The translations under genes were made by a program, and so were the position numbers. A DNA stretch of 64,000 bases, taken from positions 124,001 to 188,000 of the forward strand of contig NW_026515510.1 of the NCBI RefSeq assembly GCF_014898815.1, read 5' to 3'. This stretch comes from Panonychus citri. Lineage: Eukaryota > Arthropoda > Arachnida > Trombidiformes > Tetranychidae. Below the pieces are notes generated by a model. It saw nothing but the letters and a program-made list of their open reading frames with translations. It was not told the origin of the DNA and searched no databases. Below are positions 61,581 to 64,000 of the stretch, piece after piece; the first letter of the stretch is position 1; each line of letters opens with the position of its first letter.

Positions 61581-62063
61581 AGCAAATGAACTTCATCAAA
61601 AGAATTCACAATATCTGTAAAATCTGAAAAGCCAGTGAAAATTATTTTTCCTGTATGAAAAACCGATATTTTAGCTTTACCGATATTATAGTAAGCAGCT
61701 GGGTATATTTCAGGGTTATATTCAAAGTCTCCATTGTTTGCTAGATCATTCAACACAATTGGATGACCTAATGCACAACAGCGATATTAACTATTCTTCT
61801 TGTATATTCTTTTTCTTATGCAATTTTAAACACAATTCATCAACAGCATCTTCAGCATCCTCAATTCTCTTATTTCCGACGACATTAATCTTTCCATTTC
61901 GGAATACTAGTAAACAATTTATTTTCGTCTTAATGATAGCACCATTGAATCGTTTAGTTCGGTAATCAGTTTGAGGATAAATATTTATCAGCTGTTTTAG
62001 ATCTATCTCAAAAGGTAGAGAAGGCGACCACCATGTTTGTAACCCGTGGGCAAGTGTACTCAT
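61571..62063 (-). pseudogene. TATA-binding-protein-like gene with both TBP repeats, one frameshift
   Basis: TBP is the saddle-shaped factor that binds TATA DNA and nucleates transcription. Repeat 1 lies in 61791-62063: 'FEIDLKQL', 'DYRTKRFNGAIIK', 'LLVFRNGKINVVGNK' match the family pattern (D-L-x-x-L; Y-x-x-K-R-F-x-x-x-I; L-F-x-x-G-K-x-x-x-x-G). Repeat 2 lies in another frame, 61571 to about 61778: 'FEYNPEIYPAAYYN', 'KISVFHTGKIIFTGFSD' match the second half (Y-x-P-E-x-[FY]-P; F-x-x-G-K-[IV]-x-x-T-G). A stop at 61791-61793 and a one-base frame change between the repeats break this copy. The ATG overlaps the protease stop (ATGA). It is small and divergent from cellular TBP, lacking the long N-terminal arm. 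Not a gene I know as standard for Polintons. Confidence 0.7.
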
Positions 62064-62518
62064 CCATTTTTGTTATGCAACTGAAAACTTGTATTCCAAT
62101 CATCCGAACTTATACTTTTTACTGTTTTATCATTAGATTTTGTATCAGCAGAAAAATACTTGATAAATTTTATGAATGAAAATTTCAGAGAGCGAAACTT
62201 TACAAATGCTATACAAAACTCTCCACATGTTCGTGAAGAAGGGTGTTGTAAACAACGGCCATTCCACAACATTTTACGCGACCCGATAGCATTTATCATT
62301 TCCTGATGCAATGGAGGTAAACCAAATGAATCAAAATATTCACATTCATTCGATGTAAATCTCATAGCAACCCAATGCGTTCCAGGAGCAGATGACTTGT
62401 CAGTATTGACGATAATAAATGATGGATACTCAACTATTGAAGGTATTTTATCTCGCGCAAAACATCCTATGAATTTATCGTAAGAACAAAGAGCTTTCTT
62501 TATTTCATAATCAAACAT
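62060..62518 (-). CDS. Adenain-like cysteine protease (Polinton PRO type)
   Basis: Virion-maturation protease of the adenovirus/Polinton C5 family. One open frame of 152 residues, intact in length. The catalytic layout is readable: His48 in 'GTHWVAMRF', an acidic residue at 63 ('YFDSFG'), Gln91, and Cys98 in 'SRTCGEFC', with glutamine seven residues before the cysteine as in adenain. It starts 5 bases after the capsid gene stop and its own stop overlaps the next start (ATGA), so it lies in an operon-like array. Compared with adenain (about 200 residues) it is short, and the C-terminal part is reduced. It is the only gene of the element here with no visible break. Confidence 0.8.
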   Translation of the reverse strand: MFDYEIKKALCSYDKFIGCFARDKIPSIVEYPSFIIVNTDKSSAPGTHWVAMRFTSNECEYFDSFGLPPLHQEMINAIGSRKMLWNGRCLQHPSSRTCGEFCIAFVKFRSLKFSFIKFIKYFSADTKSNDKTVKSISSDDWNTSFQLHNKNG

Positions 62519-62523
62519 TACTT

Positions 62524-63790
62524 TTATTTGAAATCAGTTACAGCATTACGTTCTAAATCTATTTCAATAATATTGTCAAACTCGCAATAAAGTACAGTTA
62601 TTGTTTCTCTTAATGGTTCAGAAAATCTCAATTGAACTCTCAACGAGCCTCTTTTAATAGGGTTAATATGTCCAGTCATACCAGGTCCATGTGACAGGTC
62701 TGGTGCAAAGTTAAAGGCGAAAATTGTTTTCCTCCATGAAATCTTCCTAGTAATATTTACTGTTGTATCAGTTGAGTTCATATTCATTGCTTGAAATAGG
62801 CAGTACTCTCGTACACATAATTGATTTTTGAAGTCGGTTGATACGCATTTGTCGGAATTGAACACCATCAACGTAACAAGCTGCATGTGAAACATTAAAA
62901 TGGTCAAAGTGGAATGGATCTTGAGACTTAGAACCATTAAATGCTGTATTTTAACCATTAATAAGAATCTTCGAGGGAGTTGTCCAGTTATAATATTATC
63001 TAGAACCGCATCAAGAGAGTTTGCATGGATAGAGGCTTGTCGTAAATCAACCCTTGAAATAGGGTAACATGCAGGCGCAATAGCCAGAGCTTTTGAGTGT
63101 GCGTTTGTTAATTGAGGTGTAGCCTTCATTTTATACGTATAGACATGCATCTTTAATCACCATTGCAACATCAACTCTATCCTCACATTGCATGAAGAAT
63201 GAAGGATCGTGTGTAAGGATTCTTACTTTAATATCTTTACCTCCAAGTATAGCCTTGCCTTGAAATGTCATATCAAAATGTAGCCGTCCATAAAGATCAA
63301 CTTCTTTACTGCTGCAAAACTTCTCGGGTGAAAATGATCGTCTCCTTATTGCATTCTCCATCCACACAACTCGACAAGTGCGAGTTTTAGCATCAGCGGA
63401 GAGCCTAGCATGTTTTCAATATAGGCTCGGTAAGCGTATGTTGAATTAGACATGGTAACATCTTTCCCTCAATTTCAAGCTCAACTTGTTTTATCATAGA
63501 ATGAAGTAAATTATTTACTGGTGTTACAGTTTCCCAGTCTTGAATAGTTAACGCAGAATCGTCTGCTTTTCGGATTTAAGTTGAATTTTCACATAAAAAT
63601 ATGTTTCATGAAGAAGAATATACTCATCCTTAGATGTAGGAATTGAAAACTCTATTATTTTGTAGAGTCGAGAGATGATATTGGTCTGTATTGTACTTCA
63701 TAGCTCTCAATAGATTTCTGAACAGGTGGTATCGTAAAAGATCCAATTCAGAAAGGACAGCTTCTTTCGAATATTTGCTTTGGTGGTCAT
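62524..63790 (-). pseudogene. Polinton/adintovirus-type capsid protein, several frameshifts
   Basis: Structural protein, probably the major (double jelly-roll, hexon-like) capsid protein of the Polinton PY type. The family includes invertebrate proteins often annotated as uncharacterised F54H12.2-like. The ATG at 63788-63790 begins the gene and the stop is at 62524-62526, about 420 codons, the expected size. The coding trail changes frame repeatedly: an early stop about 27 codons in, a segment 'STYAYRAYIE' around 63430-63460 in another frame, a segment 63131-63367 ('LYGRLHFDM'), then 62524-63150 with a further disturbance near 62.88-62.94 kb. The end, 'FDNIIEIDLERNAVTDF', fits the family C-terminus. 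Conserved blocks are in the right order, so damage is recent small indels rather than rearrangement. No restored sequence is given. Confidence 0.7.
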
Positions 63791-63840
63791 TTTAAAAATT
63801 ATAATCAGCTATGTAAGATCTTTTGTCAACTTTCTCCTTT

Positions 63841-64000
63841 TTATACCTGAGCCGGACTGACCATCTTCATTTCCCACTTTTCTTTTATAGCCTCTTGAGC
63901 TACTTCTTGAACAGTATCGATGATTCTATTGGTCGCAGAAGTTTTGACATCATTCAAAATAGCCTTTCAGTGTCCAGGGCTTTGTCTCCAAGATAACGTA
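63841..64000 (-). pseudogene. Minor-capsid-like (Polinton PX type) C-terminal fragment
   Basis: The last 40 or so codons of a gene entering from the right edge, stop at 63841-63843. A short frame with 'YLGDKAL' at the edge and a helical segment 'TNRIIDTVQEVAQEAIKEKW' in the next frame are separated by a frame change near 63960. The position directly upstream of the capsid gene suggests the minor capsid protein of Polintons. Too little is visible for certainty. Confidence 0.4.

Larger units (their letters stand above)
60190..64000. mobile_element. Polinton (Maverick)/adintovirus-like endogenous element, partial, decaying
   Basis: Intron-free, tightly packed coding DNA unlike the rest of the window. 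Minus strand order (5' to 3'): minor-capsid-like C-terminus (63841-64000+), capsid protein (62524-63790), adenain-like protease (62060-62518), TBP-like protein (61571-62063). Convergent to these on the plus strand is a BIR/RING inhibitor-of-apoptosis gene (60434-61528). Protease plus capsid proteins is the diagnostic Polinton/adintovirus morphogenetic set; polymerase B, integrase and packaging ATPase would be expected beyond the right edge. Frameshifts in four of the five genes show this copy is defective. The left end near 60.19 kb is judged from composition; I could not verify a terminal inverted repeat because the other end is outside. Confidence 0.8.

Noticed and set aside
1..64000. CRISPR arrays, bacterial operons, tRNA or rRNA genes
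   Set aside because: None seen; the window is eukaryotic with spliceosomal introns.

Overview
The window looks like nuclear DNA of an arthropod, most plausibly an acariform mite close to Tetranychus (spider mites). The genes have short GT-AG introns, A+T-rich spacers, an HR96-type nuclear receptor, and a scatter of divergent chemosensory genes (one gustatory receptor, one ionotropic-receptor-like gene, one intronless DEG/ENaC channel). The species call is inference; nothing in the sequence names it. I checked reading phase across every intron I propose, and each gene model below closes in frame.

Layout. 1-4927 (-): 5' and central part of Nup214, running off the left edge. 5260-10.9k (+): a broken non-LTR retrotransposon with two zinc-knuckle ORFs and an endonuclease/reverse-transcriptase ORF. 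12391-16576 (+): five-exon S-adenosylmethionine synthetase, whose first intron holds an intronless GH16-like secreted glucanase on the opposite strand (13382-14302). 17225-19610 (+): a short, divergent sema/PSI-domain receptor. 21233-27353 (+): a 16-exon SLC12 Na-(K)-Cl cotransporter. 28833-30221 (-) and 31255-32577 (+): a head-to-head DEG/ENaC channel and ionotropic-receptor-like channel. 37070-37846 (-): a tetraspanin-like four-pass protein. 41291-43970 (+) and 52433-55004 (-): two paralogous PHD-bromodomain-PWWP readers of the ZMYND8/11 type without a visible MYND finger. Between them, 46471-51337 (-), lies an HR96-like nuclear receptor. 57178-59148 (+): a gustatory receptor.

From about 60.2 kb to the right edge the DNA changes character: no introns, dense coding, genes separated by a few bases or overlapping by four. 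It encodes an adenain-like cysteine protease, fragments of a Polinton/adintovirus-type capsid protein and of a second virion-type protein, a two-BIR/RING inhibitor-of-apoptosis gene, and a small protein that reads as a TATA-binding protein with both TBP half-repeats. This is a decaying Polinton (Maverick)-like element, and the TBP-like gene embedded in its virion gene array is the most unusual thing in the window.

The long spacers are A+T-rich, full of ACAATTA/TAATTGT-type words and (GA)n/(TC)n tracts. I saw no tRNA, rRNA or CRISPR array.
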